A program made the position numbers and the translations under genes. From NCBI GenBank assembly GCA_015654925.1, contig JAATFX010000020.1, positions 62,001-126,000 on the forward strand: a DNA stretch of 64,000 nucleotides. The letters run 5' to 3'. Source of the DNA: Enterobacterales bacterium. GTDB taxonomy: Bacteria > Pseudomonadota > Gammaproteobacteria > Enterobacterales > Enterobacteriaceae. Shown one piece after another: positions 19,739-28,234 of this stretch (position 1 is the first letter of the stretch; each line of letters begins with the position of its first letter). Under the pieces are notes generated by a model. It ran no database searches and was not told the origin of the DNA. It saw only the letters and a program-made list of their open reading frames with translations.

Positions 19739-20856
19739 CGAAACGCCGCCGTCAATTCCGCCACCGGACGGCTGCTGCCCAGCACCTGCTGGTCAAACGA
19801 AAACAGCAGCGCATCGCAGGCCGGCGGCTGGGCGGAGAATCGCAGCAGTTCCGCCATGCGTTCCCCCACGCGCCGGGCGATGGCCGGATAGACCCGCTGC
19901 CAGCCGGCCGCGTCAATCAGCGCCATCGCCTCTTCGGTGGTGACGCAGGCCGCCACTTGGTGCATCAGGGCGTGGGGGGCATCGCATAAAGCCAGCCAGG
20001 CAATCAGGGTTTCCATGCGCCCGTCGGCGATATGGCTGTGGGTGTGGAAAATGCCCGCCGCCACTTTGACCAGCTTGCCGAAGTGGCCCACCATCAACAC
20101 CTGCCGGAAGCCCAGGCGCTCGGTCTCTTTAAGCATATAGCCGACAAAGTTGCTCATAGTGACAACGTAACGTGAATCGATGTTTAATTGCTCCTGTACA
20201 AAGCGCTCGCCATGATTGCCGGGTACCAGAATCACCCGTTCCATACCCTCGGCGCGTTTCATGCCCAGCTCCAGCGACAGCGAGCTTTTCCAGCTCTCCT
20301 CCGACATCGGCGTCACGATGCCGGTAGTGCCGATAATGGAGATGCCGCCCAGAATGCCCAGCCGGGAGTTATAGGTTTTGCGCGCCCGGGCTTCGCCTTC
20401 CGGGGCGAAAATTTCCACGTCCGCGCCGCGTTCCGGGCCAATGGCCTCGCGCACCGCCGTTTCAATGGTGTGGCGCGGGGTTTTATTAATCGCCGCCTGG
20501 CCGATATCCAGTCCGATGCCGTTACGGGTAATCCGCCCGACGCCCACGCCGCCGTCGATGGTGATGACGGTATCGGGGCGCAGCTTGACCCGGGCGAAAA
20601 TCATCATGCCGTCGGTGGCGTCGATATCATCCCCGCCGTCCTTGCGGATGCCGGCCGTGGCCTCGCCCGGACTTATCAGCGGCAACTCCACGTTCAGGCG
20701 CAGCGTCACGCCGGAGGGGGTGACGATGGAGACGTTGTCAATCACCTGCTGGCGCAGCAGCATCAGGGCGGCGACTTTGGCCGCCGCGGTGGCGCACGAC
20801 CCGGTGGTGTAGCCTTTGCGCAACGCTTTGCCGTTATACCAAACCACGTCTTCCAT
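19735..20856 (-). CDS. cbiD: Cobalt-precorrin-5B C1-methyltransferase
   Basis: CbiD methylates C1. The hallmark [17 protein letters not shown] is near the N-terminus, and [18 protein letters not shown] and [10 protein letters not shown] follow. The start could be the GTG at 20859 or the ATG at 20856. The latter is used, since it lies four bases after GGAGG. The cbiC stop overlaps this ATG by one base. It has 373 residues. Confidence 0.95.
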   Translation of the reverse strand: MEDVVWYNGKALRKGYTTGSCATAAAKVAALMLLRQQVIDNVSIVTPSGVTLRLNVELPLISPGEATAGIRKDGGDDIDATDGMMIFARVKLRPDTVITIDGGVGVGRITRNGIGLDIGQAAINKTPRHTIETAVREAIGPERGADVEIFAPEGEARARKTYNSRLGILGGISIIGTTGIVTPMSEESWKSSLSLELGMKRAEGMERVILVPGNHGERFVQEQLNIDSRYVVTMSNFVGYMLKETERLGFRQVLMVGHFGKLVKVAAGIFHTHSHIADGRMETLIAWLALCDAPHALMHQVAACVTTEEAMALIDAAGWQRVYPAIARRVGERMAELLRFSAQPPACDALLFSFDQQVLGSSRPVAELTAAFR

Positions 20857-21497
20857 CACGCCTCCCGCAGTTGATAAAGAATGGCGTTGATAATGGCGGC
20901 GGCGATATTGCTGCCGCCTTTGCGGCCCAGGGCGGCGATACAGGTCAGCGCGCTGTCGGCCAGGGCCTGTTTGGACTCGCTGGCGCCGACAAAACCCACC
21001 GGCACCCCGATCACGCCTTCAGGCGTCTCGCCGGTGGCGGCGCAGTGCTCCAGCAAACGAAACAGCGCGGTGGGAGCGTTGCCGAACACAAACAGGCGTT
21101 TTCCCGGCTCGCGCATCGCCCGATCCACCGCCGCCATGGAGCGGGTAACCCCCTGCTCGCGCGCCTGCGCCGCCACGGCCGGATCGGCGATAAAGCAGCG
21201 GATATCGCAGCCAAGGCGGGCCAGATCGGTTTTGTTGATGCCCGACAGCGCCATAGTGGTATCGGTATAAAGGGTGCAGCCCTGGCGCAACGTATCGGCG
21301 ATGCGCTGCGGCGCGCCGGCCGAGAAATGCAAAATATCCAGCCAGTCGAAATCCGCGCTGGTATGAATGGCGCGCAGGATGATTTTTTCCTGCCAGATAT
21401 CCTGGAAGCGAAACCCGGGGCGCTCCTGGGCGATAATCCCGCGGATAATGTCAAAGCTGGTGCTTTCGATTTGCTGTGGTTGCTTGATATAGCTCAT
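20856..21497 (-). CDS. cbiC: Cobalt-precorrin-8 methylmutase
   Basis: CbiC moves the methyl group from C11 to C12, giving cobyrinic acid. The active-site histidine lies in [13 protein letters not shown], and [12 protein letters not shown] and [13 protein letters not shown] are family blocks. The ATG at 21497 ([11 protein letters not shown]) matches the Salmonella N-terminus; the longer frame has 20 unrelated residues. It has 213 residues and lies 29 bases after cbiB. Confidence 0.95.
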   Translation of the reverse strand: MSYIKQPQQIESTSFDIIRGIIAQERPGFRFQDIWQEKIILRAIHTSADFDWLDILHFSAGAPQRIADTLRQGCTLYTDTTMALSGINKTDLARLGCDIRCFIADPAVAAQAREQGVTRSMAAVDRAMREPGKRLFVFGNAPTALFRLLEHCAATGETPEGVIGVPVGFVGASESKQALADSALTCIAALGRKGGSNIAAAIINAILYQLREA

Positions 21498-21526
21498 TCG
21501 CGTTTCGGCTCCGGGCATACGCCCTG

Positions 21527-22477
21527 TTAAAGTAGGCCCGGTAAACCCGGCAGGCACATCGCCGCCAGGGTCAGGGCGGACGCCACATACATCAAACGGA
21601 TACTGGCGGTGATATCCTCCAGGCCGATATCGCGCCGCGCCTCGCCAATCCAGGGCTTTTCCACCCGTTCATTAAAATAGGTGTTCGGCCCGCCCAGCCT
21701 GACGCCCAGCGCGCCGGCCACGGTGGCTTCCGACCAGGCGCAATTAGGACTTTTATGCTGGTAGCGATCGCGCCAGCCGATGCGCCAGGCGTTGCGCCCG
21801 TCCAGCCGCAGCACCCAGGCCGCCAGCGCGAGCATCACCCACCCCAGGCGCGCAGGCAGCCAGTTGGCCGCATCGTCCAGCCGCGCCGATACGCAGCCGA
21901 TGGCCCGGTATTTCGACGTGCGATAGCCCACCATGGAATCAAGGGTGTTAACCGCCTTATAGGCCATCGCCAGGGGGACGCCGCCGATAAACAGCCAGAA
22001 CAGCGGCGCGATAACCCCGTCGACGCTGTTCTCCGCCACCGTTTCCACCACCGCGCGCATAATTTGCGGCCGCGTCAGGTTTTGCGTGTCGCGCCCGACG
22101 ATATAAGAAAGCTGGCGGCGCGATTCTTCCAGGGTGCCCGCACGCAGCGCGTGGTAGACCGCCATGGCCGCATCCCGCAGGCAGCGGGTGGCCAGCAGGG
22201 TATAGGTCAGCCACGCTTCGGCCAGCCAGTGCAGCCAAGGATTAAACGCCAGGAGTTTGAGCAGCGCGGCGGTGGCCAGCCAGGTGGCGCCGACCACCGC
22301 CACCCACAGCACGGCGCCGCCGATATAGAGCGCGCGTTCGCTGCGGCAGCAGCGGCGTATCCCGCGCTGGGTGAAGGTAATCGCATGGCCAATCCAGCGC
22401 ACCGGATGCGGCCAGTGCGGCGGATCCCCCAGCCATAAATCCAGCAAATAGCCGACGATAAAGGCGCTGATGCTCAT
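21527..22477 (-). CDS. cbiB: Adenosylcobinamide-phosphate synthase
   Basis: CbiB is an inner-membrane enzyme that attaches the aminopropanol arm (from CobD product) to adenosylcobyric acid. The opening GYLLDLWLGDPPHWPHPVRWIG and the block VAENSVDGVIAPLFW are diagnostic. The ATG at 22477 overlaps the cbiA stop as ATGA. It has 316 residues and several hydrophobic segments. Confidence 0.95.
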   Translation of the reverse strand: MSISAFIVGYLLDLWLGDPPHWPHPVRWIGHAITFTQRGIRRCCRSERALYIGGAVLWVAVVGATWLATAALLKLLAFNPWLHWLAEAWLTYTLLATRCLRDAAMAVYHALRAGTLEESRRQLSYIVGRDTQNLTRPQIMRAVVETVAENSVDGVIAPLFWLFIGGVPLAMAYKAVNTLDSMVGYRTSKYRAIGCVSARLDDAANWLPARLGWVMLALAAWVLRLDGRNAWRIGWRDRYQHKSPNCAWSEATVAGALGVRLGGPNTYFNERVEKPWIGEARRDIGLEDITASIRLMYVASALTLAAMCLPGLPGLL

Positions 22478-23841
22478 AACTGCGCACATCCTTTGTCCAG
22501 CCAGCGACGCAGCAATGCCGGACGCTGATAAAAGTGCACATGCAGGTAGCTGGCCAGGATATGGTCATCGCCGTATCCGCCGAACCAGCGCTTGACCTCG
22601 CCGCCGGAGGTGGTTTTATTCAGGGTAAACAGCGGGGCTTCGTCGGTAATATATTCGGAGTGATGGAATTCATGGCCGCGCAGGGTTTCCCCGCGCGCGC
22701 CCAGCAGGTTGTCGCACAGCGCTTCCCCCTCGCAGTAGCCAAAGCGCTTAAGTCCTTCGCTCATGCGGCTGATCCCGCGCAGCAGGCCGACCATGGAAAA
22801 CGACCGCCCCGCGCGATCTTCCAGCGCTTTGCCTAAATACATCAAGCCGCCGCATTCCGCGTAGATCGCCGTTCCGCTGTTGCCGGCGCGCAGCAGCGAG
22901 GCCCGCATGGCGCGGTTATCCGCCAGTTGTTCGGCAAAGATTTCGGGAAACCCGCCGCCGATATAGACCATCTGGCAGCGCGGCAGCTCGCTATCGCGCA
23001 GCGGGCTGAATGGAACGATGTTCACGCCGATATCGCGCAACAGCTGGAGGTTGTCGGGATAATAAAAATGGAACGCTTCGTCTTTGGCCAGCGCCAGCGT
23101 CAATTGCCGATAGCGCGGGTCCCGGGGGGGATCGGGCAAATAGCCGGCGGCCGGGCGGCAGTCGGCCAGCGCCAGCAGCCGGTCGAGATCGATATGGCGT
23201 TCGACGCAGGCGGCCAACTGGTCCCATTGGGAATCGAGGCGATGACCCTCCTGCGGCGGGATCAAGCCCAAATGCCGCGACGGCAGTTCCCAGTCCTTGA
23301 GCGGCGGCAGATAGCCCAGCACCGGCAGATCGCAATAACGGGTAATGGCGTTTTTGATTAGGATAAAATGATGTTCGGAAGCGACACGGTTAACGATAAT
23401 ACCGACAATGTTAACGGCGGGATCAAACAGTTGAAAACCGAGCACCGTGGCCGCCGCCGATGTGGACACCGCTTTGCCGTCGATAATCAGCACCACCGGC
23501 ACGCCAAGCTGTTTGGCCAGCGCCGCGCTGCTGCACTCGCCGTCGTCCCCCAGCCCGTCGTACAGTCCCATCACGCCTTCGATAATACCGATATCGGCCT
23601 GGGCGAGGTGCCGGGTGAATAGGCCGCAAAGCGTATCCGGCGCCAGCATATAGGCATCCAGATTGTGGGAGGGAATGCCGCTGACCGCCTGGTGCCAGCC
23701 GGTATCGATATAGTCCGGCCCGCATTTGAACGGCTGTACCCGCTGGCCGCGCAGCGCCAGCGCGCGCAGCAGCCCAAGGGTAAGCAACGTTTTTCCTGTC
23801 CCGCTTTGCGCGCCGCCGATGAGTATCGCTTTCATCATCAT
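22474..23841 (-). CDS. cbiA: Cobyrinate a,c-diamide synthase
   Basis: CbiA is the first gene of the operon. The enzyme amidates carboxylates a and c of cobyrinate using glutamine and ATP. The P-loop region GGAQSGTGKTLLTLGLLRAL opens the protein, and the C-terminal amidotransferase has YAECGGLMYLG with the nucleophilic cysteine. Three consecutive ATG codons (23841, 23838, 23835) precede AAAGCG, so the exact start is open; the first is given. Translation should be controlled by the cobalamin riboswitch about 130 bases upstream. Confidence 0.95.
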   Translation of the reverse strand: MMMKAILIGGAQSGTGKTLLTLGLLRALALRGQRVQPFKCGPDYIDTGWHQAVSGIPSHNLDAYMLAPDTLCGLFTRHLAQADIGIIEGVMGLYDGLGDDGECSSAALAKQLGVPVVLIIDGKAVSTSAAATVLGFQLFDPAVNIVGIIVNRVASEHHFILIKNAITRYCDLPVLGYLPPLKDWELPSRHLGLIPPQEGHRLDSQWDQLAACVERHIDLDRLLALADCRPAAGYLPDPPRDPRYRQLTLALAKDEAFHFYYPDNLQLLRDIGVNIVPFSPLRDSELPRCQMVYIGGGFPEIFAEQLADNRAMRASLLRAGNSGTAIYAECGGLMYLGKALEDRAGRSFSMVGLLRGISRMSEGLKRFGYCEGEALCDNLLGARGETLRGHEFHHSEYITDEAPLFTLNKTTSGGEVKRWFGGYGDDHILASYLHVHFYQRPALLRRWLDKGCAQL

Positions 23842-23929
23842 CCCGTTATGCCTGGGGGAAGCGAGCGGGATTGTCATAAGCAATGGCGGTGGGGCGTCCT
23901 GCAACCCAGCGGCACTGTTAGGACAACCC

Positions 23930-24135
23930 TCTTCCCTCCGAAGGAGTTGTGTCCGAGCCCGTCGGGCTACGTATTATCAGGCAGGTCTTCTGGCTGAGCG
24001 TCATCCTCCTCCGGCCCTTCCCAATCGATAGCGATCAGTGGTAACTCCGGATTTGTCGGCATTACAGCAGCGGGGGCTGCGGAGGATTTTCACCTCCTTC
24101 CCTGACGGCCTTGCGGCGCGTTTGACCTGATAACA
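23930..24135 (-). promoter_or_regulatory. Cobalamin (B12) riboswitch of the cbi operon
   Basis: Read on the minus strand, the leader contains the conserved aptamer pieces in order: GGTGAAAATCC, then CAGCCCCCGCTGCTGTAA, then the B12 box GCCAGAAGACCTGCC (23980-23995). Two short hairpins follow towards cbiA. AGCCCGACGGGCT lies at 23956-23968 and CTCCTTCGGAG at 23936-23946. They are candidates for the expression platform. Bound adenosylcobalamin is expected to lower expression of the operon. No T-run follows these hairpins, so control by ribosome-site access is more likely than transcription termination. Confidence 0.95.
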
Positions 24136-24412
24136 ATTATTTTTTACTAATCTAAAGTATCTATGGGAAATATACCCCGTATTGGATCAAAAAAAATGTC
24201 CGCAAGCAGCGCTTTGATTAAAATTTATTGGCACAGGATAACACTTTTTAGCTATTGGAAATTAGCCAATCCTGTGGCATAGGTCATCAGGGAGCATTTT
24301 CCGGGGATTGGGAGATAACATAAAATAGCGTTGGCAAAATGAGAGAAATGAGATCCCGATCGTAGGGAAATAATGCTTACGCGGGAAAATGTCTTCGCGA
24401 GGAATAAAATGA
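24136..24412 (-). promoter_or_regulatory. AT-rich region between pocR and the riboswitch (cbi promoter region)
   Basis: This stretch carries no gene. It must hold the cbi promoter on the minus strand and the pocR 3' end. I see no convincing pair of -35 and -10 boxes, which is in line with a promoter that needs an activator. In Salmonella PocR activates cbi from the neighbouring gene. A small inverted repeat (ATTGG and CCAAT) is near 24257. Confidence 0.5.
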
Positions 24413-25348
24413 TTAATTTCGCTGCAGCGCGATATTTTTATTTATGCTGATATCGGGAGACGCCAGGCGCTGTTCGCGATAGGCCTGGGGAGTAATACGA
24501 TAGGCCTGGCGAAATACTTTGCAAAAATAGCTGGCTTGGGAAAAACCGAGATTGCGGGCGATGACGGCGATCGACCAGTCGCTTTGTTCCAGCATCTGGA
24601 GCGCGCTTTGCATACGCTGCTGATTGACATAGGCATTAAAACCAATACCTTGATATTTTTTAAATAATTTACTGAAATAATAAGGACTTAGATAGACCAT
24701 GGCCGCCACATCCTCCAGACGCAGGTCCTCGGAGTAATGGCCGTCGATGTAACGCAGGGCCTTTTTCATTTTGCTGTCGTGCTGGCTGGGGATAGCCACC
24801 CGCCGCTCAGCGCTGGCCGGGGCATGCTCTTTAATCACCACGAAATCACGCTGCTGTTTTAGATAGTTATCGACGATTATCTTCAGCAGTTCGGCGGAAG
24901 ACAGCAACCGGTCGTAGTTAATTACCGGAATTTTTTCGAAATTTTCGGTAAATTGGAAATCCTGCTGCCAGGCATAAGAGCTGCATTCCTGCACTTCGGG
25001 CAGTTGAACGGTATCATGCAACCGCACCTGGCCGCACAGGACGAAGCCGACCAAATGGCCGCCAATCACCAGGGGAATGGAAAAGTCGGTCAAGCCGGCG
25101 TGACAGCGGTAGATACAAGGCTGGTTGGATTTGGATGCCTCCAGCCCACCGCAGCGATCGCTCATGCGGCAACGGCGGCTCATTTCAGGATCTTGGCGCA
25201 TGAGTTGGCAAAAAGGAGTGAAATGATATAAATCCGATACCTCTTCACCATGAATATTCACCACCACAACCGCCAAACTGGTGGCGTTTGCGAAGTCCCG
25301 CGCGATTTTATTAATCAGCTCTGAATCCATAAAATTATCGGAATTCAT
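24413..25348 (-). CDS. pocR: PocR, AraC-type activator of pdu and cbi operons
   Basis: The 311-residue protein has an N-terminal PocR sensory domain with the cysteine-rich stretch RRCRMSDRCGGLEASKS and CIYRCHAGLTDFSIPLVI, nearly identical to Salmonella PocR. The C-terminus (about 195-300) is an AraC double helix-turn-helix. The family responds to 1,2-propanediol and activates both pdu and cob/cbi. The gene lies between the two operons, as in Salmonella. GAGAGG stands about eight bases before the ATG at 25348. Confidence 0.96.
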   Translation of the reverse strand: MNSDNFMDSELINKIARDFANATSLAVVVVNIHGEEVSDLYHFTPFCQLMRQDPEMSRRCRMSDRCGGLEASKSNQPCIYRCHAGLTDFSIPLVIGGHLVGFVLCGQVRLHDTVQLPEVQECSSYAWQQDFQFTENFEKIPVINYDRLLSSAELLKIIVDNYLKQQRDFVVIKEHAPASAERRVAIPSQHDSKMKKALRYIDGHYSEDLRLEDVAAMVYLSPYYFSKLFKKYQGIGFNAYVNQQRMQSALQMLEQSDWSIAVIARNLGFSQASYFCKVFRQAYRITPQAYREQRLASPDISINKNIALQRN

Positions 25349-25679
25349 ATTAGGCCCTCTCGCGCTTTACTTATTTTTAATAAACCAGTAACAAAAAAGA
25401 TATATTTCATCTGATCGTCACGTACGGGTGAAAGATGCAGCGATAACGACTTAATATCTTACAACTAGCCAAAATATACCCTGTCATCTCTCCAAAAATT
25501 ATCTTAAAGCTACTGCGGATTTAATCATTTTTCCATAATTTAAAACCGTGCTCTATCACACAATTATTTAATCACCCGTGAATCACGATGCTTTGGGCGC
25601 ACAATACGTTCAAAAAAGAGTTTAAAAAAGAATACGGCGCTATCGATCGACATGCGGTCCGATCGATACGCGCTGATGG
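25349..25679. promoter_or_regulatory. pocR upstream region
   Basis: The AT-rich region between pocR and the end of pduF has no gene. It should hold the pocR promoter on the minus strand. A perfect 9-bp inverted repeat (TATCGATCG and CGATCGATA) with a 10-base spacer lies at 25641-25668; its role is unknown. I could not identify a convincing CRP site by eye. Confidence 0.45.
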
Positions 25680-25689
25680 AAAAGCCTGA

Positions 25690-25726
25690 CGCCTGGCCGT
25701 CTCGGTATACGAGCTATGGCCAGGCG
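25690..25726 (-). terminator. Hairpin after pduF
   Basis: Nine-base arms (CGCCTGGCC and GGCCAGGCG) enclose a smaller CTCG/CGAG hairpin. It begins 16 bases past the pduF stop, and a short T-run (CTTTTCC) follows on the minus strand. Confidence 0.6.
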
Positions 25727-25741
25727 GACGAGTCCGGCGAC

Positions 25742-26557
25742 TTAATTGCTTACCGGAGGCTGGTTCAGATTGCCGGGCAGATGCCGGGCGATAAGGAAAC
25801 GATAAATGGCCGCGCCCAGCATGGCCCCTATGATCGGAGCGATAATCGGTACGATGAAATAGGGAATATCCCGGCCGCCGGTCATGGAAACGTCGCCCCA
25901 GCCGGCAAAAAACGTAAACAGTTTTGGACCGAAATCACGGGCGGGGTTCATGGCGAACCCGGTCAGCGGCGCGGTCGAGGCGCCAATGACCGCCACCAGG
26001 ATACCGATCAGCAGGGGCGCCAGCGGGCCTTTGGGCACGCCGTTGCCGTCATCGGTCAGGGCCATGATCAGACCCATCAGGATGGAGGTAATGACGATTT
26101 CCACGAAAGCCGCCAGCCCGATGCTGATGGCCGCCGCCGGATACGTGGAAAATATACTGGCGAGGAACAAACTTTCCTGGCTGCCGCGCACCATCTGGTG
26201 GGCCTGTTCATAAAGGTCAAACATATTATGATACAGCAGATAGGTCAGCGCCGCGCCGCCAAAGGCCCCCGCCACCTGCGCCACGATATAGGGCAGGACT
26301 TTTCTTTTATCAAAACTGGCAAATAGCCATAAGGCGATGGTGATCGCCGGGTTGAGATGGGCGCCGGAAATGCCAGCGGTCAAATAGACCGCCAGCGCGA
26401 TGCCCAGCCCCCATACCACGCAAATTTCCCATAGGCCGAAACTGGCGCCGGCAAGTTTCGCCGCGCACAGCACGCTGGTACCAAAAAAGATAAAGAGACC
26501 GGTACCCAGCAGTTCGGCGGTACATTGCCCTGTCACTGACCTTAACGTGTCGCTCAT
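25742..26557 (-). CDS. pduF: Propanediol diffusion facilitator (aquaglyceroporin)
   Basis: PduF is an MIP-family channel that lets 1,2-propanediol (or glycerol) cross the inner membrane. Both pore half-helix motifs are present, GAHLNPAITIAL and GFAMNPARDFGPK, with six hydrophobic segments around them. The ATG at 26557 (SDTLRSVTGQC) has AGGA about eight bases upstream; the longer frame starting at 26698 has an unrelated extension. It has 271 residues. The gene is divergent from pduA, so both share the control region. Confidence 0.95.
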   Translation of the reverse strand: MSDTLRSVTGQCTAELLGTGLFIFFGTSVLCAAKLAGASFGLWEICVVWGLGIALAVYLTAGISGAHLNPAITIALWLFASFDKRKVLPYIVAQVAGAFGGAALTYLLYHNMFDLYEQAHQMVRGSQESLFLASIFSTYPAAAISIGLAAFVEIVITSILMGLIMALTDDGNGVPKGPLAPLLIGILVAVIGASTAPLTGFAMNPARDFGPKLFTFFAGWGDVSMTGGRDIPYFIVPIIAPIIGAMLGAAIYRFLIARHLPGNLNQPPVSN

Positions 26558-27122
26558 TGTATTATTCCTGTATGACGTCAAAATGAATAAATATAAAACA
26601 GACCTGAATGGCAATAAGCTATATGGCGACATACATTTTGGCATAGTTATTTTTTGATCAAATGAGATCTCGCTTGCAATTATCTTTTTATGCAACAAAA
26701 TCAGGACATAAAATATCGTTTTATTGAGTGTGAATTAATTGGAATTATTGATATTTTTTCAGTGTTTACAGGCCTGAAAGCCTCTATTGGTCAGGGTTTT
26801 GCGTTTTTTTCCTGATGCTAATTTTTCGTCACATAGCATTTATATTGTTCCCATCGCGCTAACTTTCGAATCACAAATCAACTATTTCATCAAGAGCAGG
26901 TTTGTTATTTTGCGGTAGCGAAAGTTAATAATTGCTATCAGGAAAGTGGATAAAACCCAGGCAGGGCTTGGAATCATTAAATAAAAATAGCAATTTTTTG
27001 CTATGCCAAAGCTAATCATTTTCCATATTTTCATACTAATTAAGCCATTATTTTTTATCGCTTCCGCGTATATTTTCTACCGGACATCCTCAGAATTTTA
27101 ATGATTGGTCGAGGTAATAAAA
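26558..27122. promoter_or_regulatory. Divergent pduF/pduA control region
   Basis: This 565-base, strongly AT-rich gap holds the promoters of pduF (minus) and the pdu operon (plus). In Salmonella PocR acts here together with global regulators. I see no gene and no clear canonical -35 box, as expected for activator-dependent promoters. GAGG stands nine bases before the pduA ATG. Confidence 0.6.
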
Positions 27123-27407
27123 ATGCAACAAGAAGCCCTGGGCATGGTTGAAACCAAAGGTCTGACCGCCGCGATCGAAGCGGCCGATACCATGGTGAAA
27201 TCGGCCAATGTGTTGTTGGTCGGTTATGAAAAAATTGGTTCCGGTCTGGTAACGGTGATTGTGCGCGGCGACGTCGGTGCGGTTAAGGCCGCGACGGATG
27301 CCGGCGCCATGGCGGCGGCGAATGTAGGCGAAGTAGTCGCTACTCACGTAATTCCACGTCCCCATGCGGATGTGGAGAAATTCTTGCCTAAAGGAATCCG
27401 CGAATGA
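27123..27407 (+). CDS. pduA: Microcompartment shell hexamer protein PduA
   Basis: PduA is a major BMC-domain shell protein whose hexamer pore admits 1,2-propanediol. The 94-residue protein is almost entirely one BMC domain: [44 protein letters not shown] and the C-terminal [12 protein letters not shown]. The pore-loop signature GSG is present. The start at 27123 has GAGG upstream; an earlier in-frame TTG adds six residues and is not needed. It overlaps pduB by four bases. Confidence 0.97.
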   Translation: MQQEALGMVETKGLTAAIEAADTMVKSANVLLVGYEKIGSGLVTVIVRGDVGAVKAATDAGAMAAANVGEVVATHVIPRPHADVEKFLPKGIRE

Positions 27408-28216
27408 ACACCGATAAGGTCATCGACCAGATTTTAGCTCAGGTGATGGCAAAAATCGGTGACGGCGCCACCGCGGTGCCCCCTTCTCACTCTCCATTGG
27501 ATCGAGGTCCGGATATGTCGGAAAACACCTGTAACCTGACGGAATTCGTCGGCACGGCCATGGGCGACACTATTGGTTTAGTGATTGCCAATGTCGACAG
27601 CGCTGTGCTGACGGCCATGAAATTAGAAAAACGCTACCGCTCCATCGGTATTCTCGGTACCCGCATCGGCGCCGGCCCGCACATCATGGCGGCGGACGAA
27701 GCGGTCAAGGCGACCAATACCGAAGTGGTCAGTATTGAATTACCGCGCGATACCAAAGGCGGCGCGGGCCACGGTTCACTGATTATCTTCGGCGGCGAAG
27801 ACGTTTCCGACGTCAAGCGCGCGGTGGAAGTGGCGTTAAAAGAGCTGGACCGCACCTTCGGCGATGTTTATAGCAACGAAGCCGGCCATATCGAATTGCA
27901 ATACAGCGCCCGCGCCAGCTATGCGCTGGAAAAAGCCTTTGGCGCGCCTATCGGCAAGGCCTGCGGCGTTATTGTCGGGGCGCCCGCGGCCATCGGCGTG
28001 GTCATGGCCGATACGGCGGTTAAATCCGCCAATGTCGACGTGGTCGCCTACAGTTCCCCGTCCAACGGCACCAGCTTCAGTAATGAAGTGATCCTGGTGG
28101 TTTCCGGCGATTCCGGCGCGGTACGCCAGGCGGTGACCTCCGCCCGCGAAATCGGTAAGACGTTGCTCGGTACGCTCGGCTCGGTGCCGCATAACGATCG
28201 TCCGTCTTATATTTAA
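27404..28216 (+). CDS. pduB: Microcompartment shell trimer protein PduB (long form)
   Basis: PduB is a tandem-BMC (BMC-T) shell protein of 270 residues that forms trimers. The first BMC unit begins around residue 45 ([18 protein letters not shown]) and the second near 150. The N-terminal helix [18 protein letters not shown] resembles the segment that in Salmonella links the shell to the enzyme core. A second start at 27515 would give the shorter PduB'. It overlaps pduA by four bases. Confidence 0.96.
   Translation: MNTDKVIDQILAQVMAKIGDGATAVPPSHSPLDRGPDMSENTCNLTEFVGTAMGDTIGLVIANVDSAVLTAMKLEKRYRSIGILGTRIGAGPHIMAADEAVKATNTEVVSIELPRDTKGGAGHGSLIIFGGEDVSDVKRAVEVALKELDRTFGDVYSNEAGHIELQYSARASYALEKAFGAPIGKACGVIVGAPAAIGVVMADTAVKSANVDVVAYSSPSNGTSFSNEVILVVSGDSGAVRQAVTSAREIGKTLLGTLGSVPHNDRPSYI
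27515..28216 (+). other. pduB': Internal start for PduB' (short form)
   Basis: The in-frame ATG at 27515, with GAGG eight bases upstream, would yield a protein lacking the first 37 residues. Salmonella makes a PduB' of this kind from an equivalent internal start. Initiation here is inferred from position and ribosome site. Confidence 0.75.
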
Positions 28217-28234
28217 CTCCTTGTGGGGGATGGC

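Noticed and set aside
25349-25679. CRP site before pocR
   Set aside because: The candidate half-sites have wrong spacing (four rather than six bases) or several mismatches.
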